DNA of 64,000 nucleotides from Sarcomyxa edulis (Eukaryota; Basidiomycota; Agaricomycetes; Agaricales; Mycenaceae). The position numbers were made by a program, and so were the translations under genes. Positions 21,736 to 32,710 of the stretch are shown piece after piece (within the stretch, counting starts at the first letter, position 1; each line of letters opens with the position of its first letter). The notes under the pieces were generated by a model. It saw only the letters and a program-made list of their open reading frames with translations, was not told the origin of the DNA and ran no database searches. The stretch lies in the NCBI GenBank assembly GCA_009761415.1, contig QUOL01000017.1:620001-684000 (forward strand). Reading direction: 5' to 3'.

Positions 21736-23534
21736 TTACTGATATTCAAAAGCCTTGATTGTTTCCCTAAGAACGACGCAATCAACCTCAAGAGCGAGAA
21801 TCTCATATAGCAAAGGCTCACGGTTATTAATCTTGATATCTCTCAGCTTAGGGAGTGTTAGGAAGGCGAGAGTGAGGACAGATAGGTACGCGATGAGGGG
21901 TCTCTGCCTCTGATCGCACACTCGTGCTCGGCGTAGCCGAGATGGAAGAGTTTGACTAGATTGGCCGAGAATAGGTTGACGTAGCTTCGAAGGTGCGGGA
22001 GAGCTGCAAAGAAGACACAACTGATGGATCGATGCGCAAAGATCGTAAAAGTAGACTTACAGGATGGGAAGGATATGGCATCTACCATTCATATTGAAGA
22101 ATGGCAGCTACTACGTCGAGAGGATTTGGCTGAAGGGGAGATTTCCAGGTGGCTTCGCAGATAGGGAAGGGTGTATTAACGAGACATAGAGAGAGTAGCG
22201 GTGACAACGGTGACGAGAAACATATACTGAAACAAAGTGGATAGTCAGTTAAATGACAGATGGAACGGAACGACGTGAGTGACCACGGACCAATGTGAGA
22301 AGCAACGACACGAGAGGGCGGCGATGGTGATGTTGTTTGACTAGAAAGAAGGGGGAGTGAGTGGATATGGGTAACAAGAACGCTGAACGTTCACGTACTA
22401 ATATGAAGAAGGACATCGGCGGGCCTACAGTGCAAGAGAAAATGAGTCAGCGAGAAGTTAACGATCACAACGAGCTGACTCGAATACTCACTGTGATTAT
22501 ATGGCTTCGAAAGTGAGAGAGACGGTGAGGTTGTGGAAAGGGAGGGTGGGAAGTGGGAAGAATCGGGAGAAATCTGCAGTCTGACATCGCAGATTCGTGC
22601 GTATGGCGCCGTGTGCAGTATCGACCGCTCTTCGAGTGTATAGGTGTCATGACACCGTGTACTTGGTGGTATGGCATCTAATGGTGGTGACTGCGTTGTA
22701 GTGTGGATGATCTGGTAACTCGGGCTTCGCGATCAGACTGTGTCGACTAATCATTCTTAAGCATATACAATGACTGACCATGCATTCCTACCTCCTGAAC
22801 TCGTTGTAATATCTTGTAGAAGAAACAAGGACGTGTGCTCTGACACACCGCGAGCCTGCATCTCGCCACCTAGGTATGGAGTTCACGGGCATGATAAAAT
22901 CCGCACTGTGCTCTGAAGGTTTTGCTAGATTGGGTCTAGATGGTAGTAATATATCAATTAGTCGCCTGAAAGACTGGAAGAAAACTCACCGGCTAGGATC
23001 TTGTGTTCCTCATTTTCGGGGCGCTGTGCGAGTACAACAGGTACAGCCGTTTGCTCGATAGAAGGCGGAATGTAGATGTAATGGATAGCTGATGAACGGC
23101 GAGGGAGGTCTCAGGCCGTCATGGAGAAGGGAGAGGTGAACCCGGGATGCTGTAGATGCGGATATATTGTTGACTGCAGGAAATTGACTTCATTACTTAC
23201 CTTACCACACTACTACAGTGCAAGACTGCGCCATCCCCGATTCCTGACGATGAACGACTGACGCAGGTGCTTTACGCACTGTTTTCTGTTAGAGAGGATC
23301 TCGGGTACCTAGATATACTGTCTTGATTTCGACATATTCGGTCAATAGTAGGAAACAGGATATAACCAACCTTGGATTTATGGCCTGAAGGGCGATGTCT
23401 TTCAAGGGACAATCGATGTTGATGGTGGCAACAATGTTTTGGAGGGTGAGGACTATCCCTTCGACATCGGTGAGCTGTTCCCGGGTAATAGGGAGATCAG
23501 GTAGAAGGGATGGGTGATTATTGAGAGTCGGCAT
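21736..23534 (-). pseudogene. Multi-exon F-box/LRR-like gene, probably decayed
   Basis: Start ATG at 23534 (MPTLNNHPSLLPDLPITREQ), donor near 23372. Later minus-strand segments with good splice signals include DFSRFFPLPTLPFHNLTVSL (about 22590-22500), PFPICEATWKSPLQPNPLDV (about 22170-22110), and LPHLRSYVNLFSANLVKLFH followed by LGYAEHECAIRGRDPSSR (about 22010-21900). A one-base shift then leads to FLTLPKLRDIKINNREPLLY and the stop at 21736. Short exons, many 50-60 nt introns and leucine-spaced text fit the large F-box/LRR-type families of Agaricomycetes, which vary fast; no single motif proves it. The frame break and an in-frame TAA near 22497 suggest decay. A paralogue lies at 30985-32249. 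Confidence 0.45.
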
Positions 23535-23574
23535 TTTCTAAGGCAGGTTGAAATCCACCGCTGGCGATGGATAT

Positions 23575-23590
23575 CTCGATCATGATCGAG
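23575..23590. promoter_or_regulatory. 16-bp palindrome upstream of the F-box-like gene
   Basis: Perfect palindrome CTCGATCATGATCGAG, 41 bases upstream of the minus-strand start at 23534. The same 16 bases occur at 27727-27742 near the CSE1-like locus, with flanks similar in inverted orientation (GCTGGCG here, CGCCAGC there). Could be a dimeric factor site or part of an inverted repeat. Confidence 0.35.
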
Positions 23591-24129
23591 CGAGGCGCCG
23601 GTAATCACCGTGTGCGCTCCAATATTTTCGTTTTCCTCACCACCCTCACCCTGCTCAACGCCGACACTTGTGGTTCAATCCAAGGATACGATGTTTACAT
23701 AAGCCTTTGGAGAGTATCTCGCTGGGTATCTGGTACGGAAAACTTCGAGGTAAGTGGCTTGATTGTTGACTTTAATGTACCTTCACATCCCCTTCAATGC
23801 GACTCGGAGTCGTCTGGGATAGATGGTGCACGACAGATGCAGTGCTTTGGGTTAGTTCGCCCTGGCTGCTTTGGTGCGTGCGTAATGCACTCGAAACTCT
23901 GTCTGCCCCGGGCCCCCGACCCTTCTTGATACAAGCATTATGACTGACGTTTTGTCTCCCACGCAGTTTCATCTGACTATCGCGCTACCTACGCGTCATT
24001 TACATGTAGTCTACGCGTTTTGTACCCGCAGTCGCGAACCACACCCGCCATTCACTCGGACCAAGTGCTACACAGGCTCATACAGTGAGGTTTGTTTTCT
24101 CCTTCGTCTGTTTCTTTGTGGTGGCAGAC

Positions 24130-25448
24130 CACCCAAAGTCCCCGCCTCCGAGTTCGTGCTCGAGTCGTTCGGTAATGCCCGCAACCTCTTCAATCACAAC
24201 GCTTCCCGCTTCGGAAAATACACAGAATTGCAATTTACAGACCGAGGTCGTCTCTGTGGTATCAAGACGTCCAATCATTATTTGGAGCGAAACCGCGTGA
24301 CCGGTGCGCCGTCTGGGGAGAGGAACTTTCACATATTTTACCACCTCGTCTCGGGTGCGTCGCCTGAGGAACGACAACATCTTCACCTGCTAGACAAGAC
24401 CACTTTCCGCTACCTTAGTCAACGAATCATCAAACCAACGCAGCCCAAGATGAGGACGGGATTCGGTTCGAACAGCTCAAGGTCGCTCTCAAAACCATCC
24501 TTCTCTCCAAGCGGCATGTGGCTCAGACCTGCCAGCTCATCGCCGCCATTCTCTATCTCGGAAACTTGGAGTTTACTATTGACCGGTTCAAAAACGAGGA
24601 TGCGGCCGTGGTCCGTAACACCGACGTCTTGGAGATCGTCGCCAAATCTTTGGGTGTGGAGCCTTCTGTCCTCGAGTCTGCTCTGTCATACAAGACGAAG
24701 CTCTGCACCGTCTTTCTCGATCCGGACGGTGCGTCGGACAACAGAGATGACTTAGCTAAGACTCTATACTCGTTGTTGCTTGCCTGGCTCAACGAACACG
24801 TCAAGGAAGGTTCATGCCGTGACCATTTCACGACTTTCATTGGACCCTTTGATCTTCCTGGCCCTCAGAACGCCTCCAGCCGACCCAACTCACTCGACCA
24901 ATTGTGCATCAACTTTGCCAACGAACGTCTGCAGAACTGGACTCAGAAACGGCTGTTCGAAAGCCACGCCAATGAGTATGCTGCAGAGGGCATCTCCCGG
25001 TTCATTTCATAGGTTCCGTACTTTGACAATGCTGAGAGAGAGTTGAACAAGCGAGGACAACGTTCGGACTTAATGAGTGAGACGTCGCACTCTGGACATA
25101 GACTGTAAGCCGTATCTTTTCTATTATACCGCCATTCCGTTCTCGGCTTGCCCTTCCCAGGTCTTCCTTTCTCATGATGCGTTCCACAAATTTGAGGATT
25201 AACTCCGAGCACTAGATGGCGAGGAACAGAAAAGGAACAGAATTTCGGGATGCCGAAGCTGAAGCTGGTCTCGAGGACTGGGCAATCCATACGCGCCCTA
25301 TCCTGATCCTGGGGCTGATGGCGAGTCCTTGCCCTGGGCCGGTGTTTACACGCTCTCCTATTGGAACGCGTCTCCCTTCCAACGTGCAGACATGTACGAC
25401 GAAGATTCAAAAGATCGGCGGTCTCTCCGGAGCGAATTGGAGCTTGAG
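24130..25448 (+). pseudogene. Second myosin-motor chitin synthase fragment, heavily decayed
   Basis: KVPASEFVLESFGNA then NASRFGKYTELQF is the switch-I region of the motor (family consensus NxSSRFGK), followed by ERNFHIFYHLVSGASPEERQ. Near 24435 the frame shifts by one base into AAQDEDGIRFEQLKVALKTI, then CQLIAAILYLGNLEFTIDRF. At 24707 it joins LCTVFLDPDGASDNRDDL, dropping a few residues expected after YKTKL. RFIS-stop at 25012 is a CAG-to-TAG change relative to the 14445-18100 locus. From about 25032 an internal deletion of roughly 820 bases, relative to 15235-16055, leads to the intron and VFLSHD region with further changes. It ends within the RSLRSE segment, about 25448. Non-functional. 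Confidence 0.85.
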
Positions 25449-25525
25449 GTAAGCAGCTCCCTCGCTCACCTTGTTCACTCGTAGTCGTCGAATACGACAA
25501 GTCGTGTTCTTGACCTCCTCCACAG

Positions 25526-25554
25526 ATCCCGACAATCCCGGGAGGGATTTACAG
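25526..25554. repeat. Isolated end of repeat B
   Basis: The CCCGACAATCCCGGGAGGGA landmark that ends the repeat B copy before 14445 recurs here, again followed within 8 bases by ATGCAC. It marks a recombination or insertion border right after the second motor fragment. Confidence 0.5.
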
Positions 25555-27938
25555 CTACATGCACTCCCTTCGAACAAACTAAAAGGTCCTGCTCTCGATC
25601 AACAACGTCATTATCAATTGCACATCCACATTCAAACCAAGGCGCGACACCATGACGATCAAACATCTCATTCCTCAATCCGACAGTATCCGGAACTGTC
25701 CGCCCCTTTGTACATATACCGTCCTCTACATCACTCGTTAGACTTGGACTCGGTTTCCCTTTACATGCCTTGAAGAGGATGACGGATGTTGTACGTAGAG
25801 ATTCATACAGAGATATGTACATGACACAGACAATAGAATGCTACATGATTTTTTCCTACATTCTGTCCCTCCCGTAAAGATCGAGCCTGAGCCGTCCAAT
25901 TGTTCGTCCATTCGTCCCATATACTTCTATATCTGTCTGTCCTTCCATCCCGCGAGCACTTGATGTCTGACATTGAGGAACGAAGATTGCACTCATCAAC
26001 CTTTCTAGTTGCGATACGATAACGAAGATCCCAAGTAGTCGAGCTGGGAAATAGGTCAGTCAACGCGTTATGTCGCCGTATTGTTGAGTATCAGATGCAA
26101 CAGATGCGACCGATCCTCCCTCGCAGTCTTCATAATTGTAAGGGATCAAAGTAAAGGAAGACTCGAACACGACTTTTCGTGCACACGACATACAATCTTG
26201 AACACAGACAGAAACTATCCATCAAAGAGATGATGCGTAGCTTGGACTGCACAGCTCCGATTTATTGAGCCGTCGCACCACCCCGTTTCTACTACACCGT
26301 TCCTCTCCCTGAACGCGCAAACGAGTCTCCGAAACTCTGTTGTTATCGACATGTCACGGGATATTGACAGCTAGATCTCGCAAAAGGGGGGACTCGGACT
26401 GCTAGAAGTACGTCCTTACTAACGTGTGTACGAGCTTATCCCTTCTCAAAGTTTGTCGCCGTCGCGTCATATCCCGGGCTGTCGACACGTCGACAACTCG
26501 CCGTCAAATCGCTCCGTTGACTCGTCATGTGCGGCGCATCCGAGGATAATAGAGGAAGAGAGATTGAGAGAGGGAGAGACGTACCGAGAATTTCCTAGGA
26601 CCGTTGTGCCATCTACTCTGACTTTCTTTATAGGTTGGAGGTTGGGTTAACGAGACTCGATACTGACTGGTCATCGATTTCTTTGACAGAGAGAACGAAC
26701 AAATGAAACGAGATGGTGGTTACTTGGAAGACACAGGACTAGAGTCGGGCTTGTACCGTGTACACTCCGCAGCAAAGGAAAGGGAGATACGAAATGTAAT
26801 CGTCGGCCAGGAGGGCAGATCTATCCTCCACTCCATGGATGAAGAGAACGTGTTCAATGACAGCGAAAGGCGTACCATCAGTGTACATTTAACTCCAGCC
26901 TACCTCCCCGTCAATTCCGCGGTCCCAGATTCCGCGGTACTCTTTGTGGGTGGAGTGTATACTTATGGTGGTATGGGATGTGATGTTTTGCAAGTGGGAC
27001 GGTCGTTTCGTGGTGCGAGTATCGTGGGATTCGGACTGCTGGGGGTGTCTTGGACGACTGGTACAACCCGCCGCCAATGACGACGAGGACCAGGTCCTGC
27101 AAAATCCTTAAAAACTAGAGTGATGTTAGCAAAGTGCTGAGAGTAAAAGACACACCGTTTTGTTGTCTCCTGCTATTTGCGGAGGCGAGAGAAACCGACG
27201 AAATGTTACTGTACTGGGACGAGGAATGTTATGGGAAAGGAGTGACTCACCTCGGTTCCTGATGTCCGATGTTCACTATTTCCCATGTCAGGTCGTCGGT
27301 GTGTGAAGAGACAAAGAGGTGTCGCGAGCGTCGACGATCTTGAGTGTTGTCCGTGATTTCTTGCTCTCGAGATGGGTATCAGCTCTCGAGCGGATTGGGG
27401 GGTCGATAGCGAGCGTTTGCGGTTCAAAGTTAGTTCTAGAATGTGTTTATTGTTTTTCAAAGACAATTGGAACGGCGAAAAAAGACGCTATATAATGCGA
27501 CTGGCGTCAATTCGAGAAGAGTCGACTGAGGGAGAGATCCGTCGAGGTCAAGTCGAGGTTTGACAAATGATCCTAGGGAGACAATCTGATAGAAGACAAC
27601 TCAGTCAGGCATTTGCATCAATCATCAGAAAAAGTGACTCACCGTGGAGACGTGATATTGACGATAAGCCAGGTTAGGCGCTCGTACGCTGGCAGTGTCC
27701 GACGCGAAGTTTGGTGCAAAGTCTCGCTCGATCATGATCGAGATAATTCCCACGGAGTAAATTCACCGCCAGCGCTCGATTACCCCCGTGGGAAACGTTC
27801 AATAACGCCGAGGTATCCTCCTCGTCATTCTAACCCGCGTCAGTCGCGCTCGTTCGTCTCAAGAATATCACGAAATCAAGATGGGTAGAGGTTAGTCAAT
27901 TCTATTCATACGCATTAAATTACTCATCTTTTCTGCAG
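25555..27938. other. No firmly supported gene
   Basis: A 125-codon plus-strand frame at 26703-27080 (ERRTISVHLTPAYLPVNSAV) has Gly-rich, membrane-like text at its end (SIVGFGLLGVSWTTG), but it overlaps a minus-strand frame and has no recognisable domain. Palindrome CTCGATCATGATCGAG at 27727-27742 lies about 200 bases upstream of the CSE1-like exons, next to TTCCCACGG/CCGTGGGAA, a separated inverted repeat. The rest holds only short frames. Confidence 0.3.
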
Positions 27939-29870
27939 GATATTCAGCCACACAGTGAAGTCGACGAGTCTCTAGCTCTGCGAGCAGAACTCGTACCAGC
28001 TATGCTCTCCTAGTCCAGTCCAGCAGAAGAAGCTGTCCGAGATCAAGTCGCTGAATCCGTCTCTCATTTATGAACTCGATTTCTCAACAAAATGGACCGA
28101 ACAAAATGGACCGATCCCATCGATGTAAGTCTTCTCTCCTGATGTATTTTCATTCATTCAACTGACCCGTATATTCCGACAACTCGTCGCTTCTCGTCAC
28201 AGATGGACTACAACGTCAACATTGGAGTGATCCAGACATCACACTCCATCTTCCGACACTGGCACGCCCACGTTCGTTCAGACGCTCTCTTCACAGAGAT
28301 CAATCTCGTCCTCAACACCTTCATCAACCCCTTCCTCCAACTCTTCAGACACACCGCCACTCTCGTCCTCCAATCCACCACCTCTTCCCCACCTCCGAAT
28401 CACCCGCAGCTCGCACAGAGCATGGTTCTGCTCGTCGATATATTCCACGATTTCACGTGCATGGACCTTCTCCGAGCTATCGAGGGTTCCCGTGATAAGT
28501 TCTTCAAGGTCGACCGGTTAGTTCTGAGCATTCTTGACTTGGGCTCCTGCAACGGTAATTGGACATGTCCGTAATATATCGTCTCTTGTCTTCTCATATA
28601 CTAAATAGATTACCAGGCCGATGATGAGACACCTTCCTTGCCATCTCAGATCAAGACCGGTATATTAGAGATCGCAGAAGTGAGTCATACATCTCACGCT
28701 CCCATACTCGTTATTCAACTCCAGAGCAGCTCACATCAAACTGTACCCGGATCAACTCTCAAAATCACCAGTGGAAGCATTCGTTCAAGGAGTCTGGGAA
28801 TCGGTCGGCTCTGACAATCTTCCTGGCGTGGCAGATGACGCGGTACGCAGGCTTGTCCCGTCGATGAACTACTTGTTAATCGCCATCTAGCTCGTGTCGC
28901 AGTCCTTGCGGTACATCTCGACCGCCATCCGGTCAGGTTATTACGCCTCCATCTTCGAGTCCCGCGAAATCATCTCCAGTCTCGTTCAAGGCGTGGTCGT
29001 TCCCAACGTCGGTCTACGAGGTGCGATCTGTTCTTGGCATCGCACGCTTCCGACATACTGATCGTTCGCTTAGACCACGACCTCGAGCAGTTCGAAGACG
29101 ATCCCCTCGAGTTCATCCGTCTCGACCTCTCCCTCTCCTCTGCAGGCACAGATCTAGCCACCCGCCGTCAATCCGCCGCCGACGTTCTTCAGGCCCTCGT
29201 CGGTTCAGGATACGAGGCACTGGCGACTGAAATCGTCGGCGCATGGATCAATGAAGGCTTGCAGCGATACACTGCCAATCCAAGTGCTAACTGGAAGGCA
29301 AAGGATAGTGCTGTCTATCTCCTCACAGCTGTGGCCACACGTGGATCAACGACCCTAGTAAGCAGCCCAGCATACGTACGATTTTGCACCCTTACCTATT
29401 CATCCACAGCATGGAGTCACATCGACGAACGCGCTATTTGACATTGTCAAATTCTTCTCGGATCGGAACCGTACATCCCATACATCAGGTCGACGCTATC
29501 CGGTTCCTCTATACGTTCCGCAATCAGGTGCGCATTGTAAGCAGCACTGCATGGTGTCCTAGCGTTCTCACCTCTTCCATGCAGCTGACAAAACCACAAC
29601 TCCTTTCCGTCTTGCCGCTCCTTGTCGGACATCTTGGCTCAAACAACTATGTTACTTACACCTATGCTGCTATCAAACAAGGCACACAGCTCTTGTATGT
29701 CCCCATTGCTCCATCGATATTTGCGGTTCAACTCACATGCGTCGTCTCTAGGTTTGCTCAAGCGGATATCCATGACATCGCGCCCGAGTTGTTGACCACG
29801 GTTCTTTCCAAAATCGAGTCGGCTGGGACACCAGAAAAAGTAGCAGAGAACGATCATTTGATGAAATGTG
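27939..29870 (+). pseudogene. Exportin-2 (CSE1/CAS) pseudogene
   Basis: Exon text follows the CSE1 order: ELVPAMLS, SPAEEAVRDQVAESVS, ELDFSTKWT, then from 28203 DYNVNIGVIQTSHSIFRHWH, RSDALFTEINLVLNTFINPF, SQIKTGILEIAE, AVEAFVQGVWESVGS-like text, SLRYISTAIRSGYY, FESREIISSLVQGVVVPNVG, QFEDDPLEFIRLDLSLSS, VDAIRFLYTFRNQ, LTKPQLLSVLPLLVGHLGSN, IAPELLTTVLSKIESAGTPE. Introns of about 50-80 nt are kept, so it is not a processed copy. Breaks: no N-terminal HEAT repeats, TAG within AMLS, a one-base shift before the YELDF segment, missing residues after VKFFSDR with a shift, and loss of the segment before IKQGTQLL; it stops after NDHLMKC. CSE1 recycles importin-alpha from the nucleus and is essential, so a functional copy must lie elsewhere. 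Confidence 0.9.
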
Positions 29871-29988
29871 AGTACTCGGTCCTTCTTCGGTAGAAAACGC
29901 GTTCATGACCTCGGCGCGATGGTCTCGTCTCTCGAAGATAGCAACAGCAGTCGATTTTGGCTTAGGACACTTGGGAAAGACTTCAATG

Positions 29989-30965
29989 GTACGTCTCGAG
30001 TTCATGTCTGTCGGAAAAGCGATCTGGAGGTACGCATACAGTATGCAATTAAACTAATTGCTCTCACTCTCCTCAGACAGCAGCAACGAGATCGTAACAC
30101 GATCTCGTTCGACAGGAAACTCAAAATTCGGTCTAGGATGTCGCACAGAACGAGATCTTGGGAGGCATGTTCGTCTCCACTCCCCTCTATCTCATTTCCT
30201 TTCGATGTTATCCATACGCTGTCGAAATATCTAGAGAGAGAGGTGAAACTTAGGACAATTGGAAAAGGCCGGATTTCTCTTCGATCTAGTACGTCCTTTT
30301 GACTCAAGTTCATAACTATCAAAAAAGCGATCTACATGCATGGATACACCGTGTAATCGAACTGATCACTCCCAGTTTCCTCAGGCAGCAGCAACGAGAT
30401 CGTAACACGATCTCGTTTGACGGAAAGTCCGAACTTCGGTATAGGAAGTTGAACATACATCGGATGGGACGAGATCGCAGGGAGGCAAGTTCGTCTCCAC
30501 TTCTCCTTATCTCCAGTCCTTTCGATGTCATCCGTACGCCGTCGGAAAATTGAGAAAGAGTGGTGAAAGACATCTGGAAAAAAACGGATTTTGCTTTCGA
30601 TGGTACGTCGTTTTGTCTCAAGCTCGTATCCCTGCTATGAAAGTTTACACCGATATGGAGGTATGAATACACCTGTCAATTCGGACTAACCACTCTCAGG
30701 CAGCAATGATCGCGTTCAAAGGACGTCTCGGATCTCGGTCTAGGAGTTGCACAGACATAGAGGAAGGCTCCGCACGCCGTCAAAAACAGAGGTACGCATG
30801 CCCTATTCCCTTAACTAACCGTTGTATATTGTTGTCATCAGACGCAAAGCCGATCTTTCAGGGAGACCTTGGAACTCGGTGTAGGAAGACTCGCAGACAC
30901 CGAAGCATGCGATCGCGGGAGGCGTCTCTCGAATTGGTCGTCAGAAGACGTCGAATTACACACAG
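29989..30965. repeat. Tandem array of ~300 bp donor-acceptor units
   Basis: Four units start at 29989, 30289, 30603 and 30793, each opening with the donor-like GTACGT or GTACGC. In the first three this leads to a CTC(T)CAG acceptor about 90-140 bases later, then to AGCAGCAACGAGATCGTAAC-type text. Units 1 and 2 are full length (300 and 314 bp); 3 and 4 are shortened (190 and 172). Units 1 and 2 hold the perfect hairpin AACGAGATCGT-AAC-ACGATCTCGTT (30085-30109, 30393-30417). Looks like tandem duplication of an intron plus exon; the frames are not obviously protein-like. It begins about 120 bases after the CSE1 remnant. Confidence 0.65.
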
Positions 30966-30984
30966 TAAGTCTTTTGTTTCGTTT

Positions 30985-32249
30985 AAGTGCCTCCAGAATC
31001 CGAGGCAAAACGACTCGTTTGTGTAGGAATTCCGAGTTTTAGTCCCACAGGTGCGTGCTCGATAACTACCATCCACATCCCTTCGAAGTCGAGCCAGATA
31101 GTGGGCTGAAAAGTGTCGGGCAGGGAGTCCATCGCGCTCCGAGTATCTTTGTTGTAACCACACAATACAACATCTTTCCCACTTCAACTCGAGACACGAG
31201 TTCTCGTGAGTCAGATATCCATTAGATTGAGCTGAAGGGTCCATGTACTGCATAACGAGGACCACAATCCTAGTCTCTAACGCACGATGAGAAACCAGAT
31301 GGAAACACGGACATGTATGAATATTGAGTCAAAAGAAATACTCCAATTCTCGTGCTAATACATCGCGAGGGTACAGAACTTACAACAGAACCTACACACC
31401 TCCATCTCGTCGCCGACATCATGCCCCAGACAGGCACAACAGACTCACGGGGCTACAGGGAAACAGATGGACCAGACTCGACTTCGTTCGAGTGACAGAG
31501 ATTGACTTACCTACCACATCGAAAAGTTCTACCTCCACTCAAAAACAAAAAAGATTCAGCCGTGCACGCCCTGGCCAAGGTAGAGGGTCAAGTCGAGGAG
31601 CGTCGTTGCCGTCGTCGTCGTTGAACACAACGACGTGGAACGATTGCTGAAGGCATTCGAGCTTAGACTTCGACGACGGCACTGACATGGACATCTTAAA
31701 CTTACGGTCAGTCGTTCGAGACCAAAGGTTGAAAATGAGTGGATGAGAGAGAAATAAGGTAGTGAAATGAGGGGCTCTGTCCCTCATCGCACACTCGCGC
31801 TCGGCGTAGCCGAGCTGGAGGAGAGGGAAATTAGCCGAGGCAGCGTCTAGAATGAATCAACGGGCAAGGTCAATATACATACCAACGAGTGAATATGCAT
31901 AGAGACGACGTACTGGAAAGGATCAATGAGGCCATTTGGGAAACCTTTGAGTATTGAAGCGGCGGGACAGAAAGACGTTCGACATGGGCAATCGAGTTGA
32001 ACGAGGCATGTGGAGATAGCTGGGGAACGTGATAAATGTTAGAGGGACTGCCAAGGACCGGGATATTGGGACAGAGAAAAATCCTAGACGACAGGTTGCA
32101 AATATGTACGAAGGAAAAGTCCCACCTCGCGCTCGAGATCGTGTGCCCTGGTATTGAAGAGACACATAAGAGAGTGTCGTCGTCGTCACACACATACGGT
32201 GGCCAGGGAGTCCATGGTCTAATTTTGGAAATTTTTGGTAAATTTTCAA
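30985..32249 (-). pseudogene. F-box/LRR-like remnant, paralogue of 21736-23534
   Basis: Minus-strand text at about 32190-31950 (ICNLSSRIFLCPNIPVLGSP, PHASFNSIAHVERLSVPPLQ) has the short, leucine/proline-rich style of the F-box-like families. At about 31820-31780 the frame reads LLQLGYAERECAMRDRAP, clearly the counterpart of LGYAEHECAIRGRDP at 21736-23534. It continues TTDRKFKMSMSV and LECLQQSFHVVVFNDDD. Lower down, DSLPDTFQPTIWLDFEGMWM (31165 down) looks like a C-terminal part. No continuous exon chain can be built; probably decayed. Confidence 0.4.
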
Positions 32250-32261
32250 TTTTTTTGGCAG

Positions 32262-32285
32262 TTAGGGTTAGGGTTAGGGTTAGGG
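32262..32285 (+). repeat. Interstitial telomere repeats, four perfect units
   Basis: Exactly four TTAGGG units directly before the 419 bp block at 32286. The same block at 59921 is preceded by twelve units, so the tract length differs between copies of the same border. Confidence 0.95.
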
Positions 32286-32704
32286 TGGTTCAGAAGTCTG
32301 CTCCTGTTGAGAGTAGTATGTAAAGGGAACTAAGTAGAAAACGAGGTCTTCTGGGGAAGAAGGCCTTTCAACTCGTTTCGCCTTTATAGGCTCGTCAGTT
32401 CTACTGTAGTAATATCTAATGAGTAATGTACGGAGAAATCAGTCAGCCGATTTCTAATAATATTGTGTCGTTATGGCGTGATATGGCGCGATCGACCATG
32501 TGATAGGTCAGTTGACGTTGTCATCCGTCGGATCATGGGAATATTTTCTAAACTTAGCTGGCCTAGACTGGGTCTGGACCGTCTTGGCGTCCTTGGCGTC
32601 ACGTGACCGGACCGGCTCCGGGGTGAAGACCTAAACACATGGTTAACCCCAGGTTAGGGTTAGGAGTTAGGGGTTAGTGTTAGGGTTAGCGTTAGGGTTA
32701 GCTA
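32286..32704. repeat. Telomere-bordered 419 bp block, copy 1
   Basis: Begins TGGTTCAGAAGTCTGCTCCT and ends in degenerate repeats (GTTAGCGTTAGGGTTAGCTA). Copies: 57330-57748 and 59921-60338. The third differs by at least one substitution (AATGAG/AATGTG near 32420) and one T in a T run. No ORF. Confidence 0.9.
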
Positions 32705-32710
32705 ATGGGT

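Noticed and set aside
28125..28202. Processed (retro-) copy of CSE1
   Set aside because: Introns with good splice sites are retained throughout.
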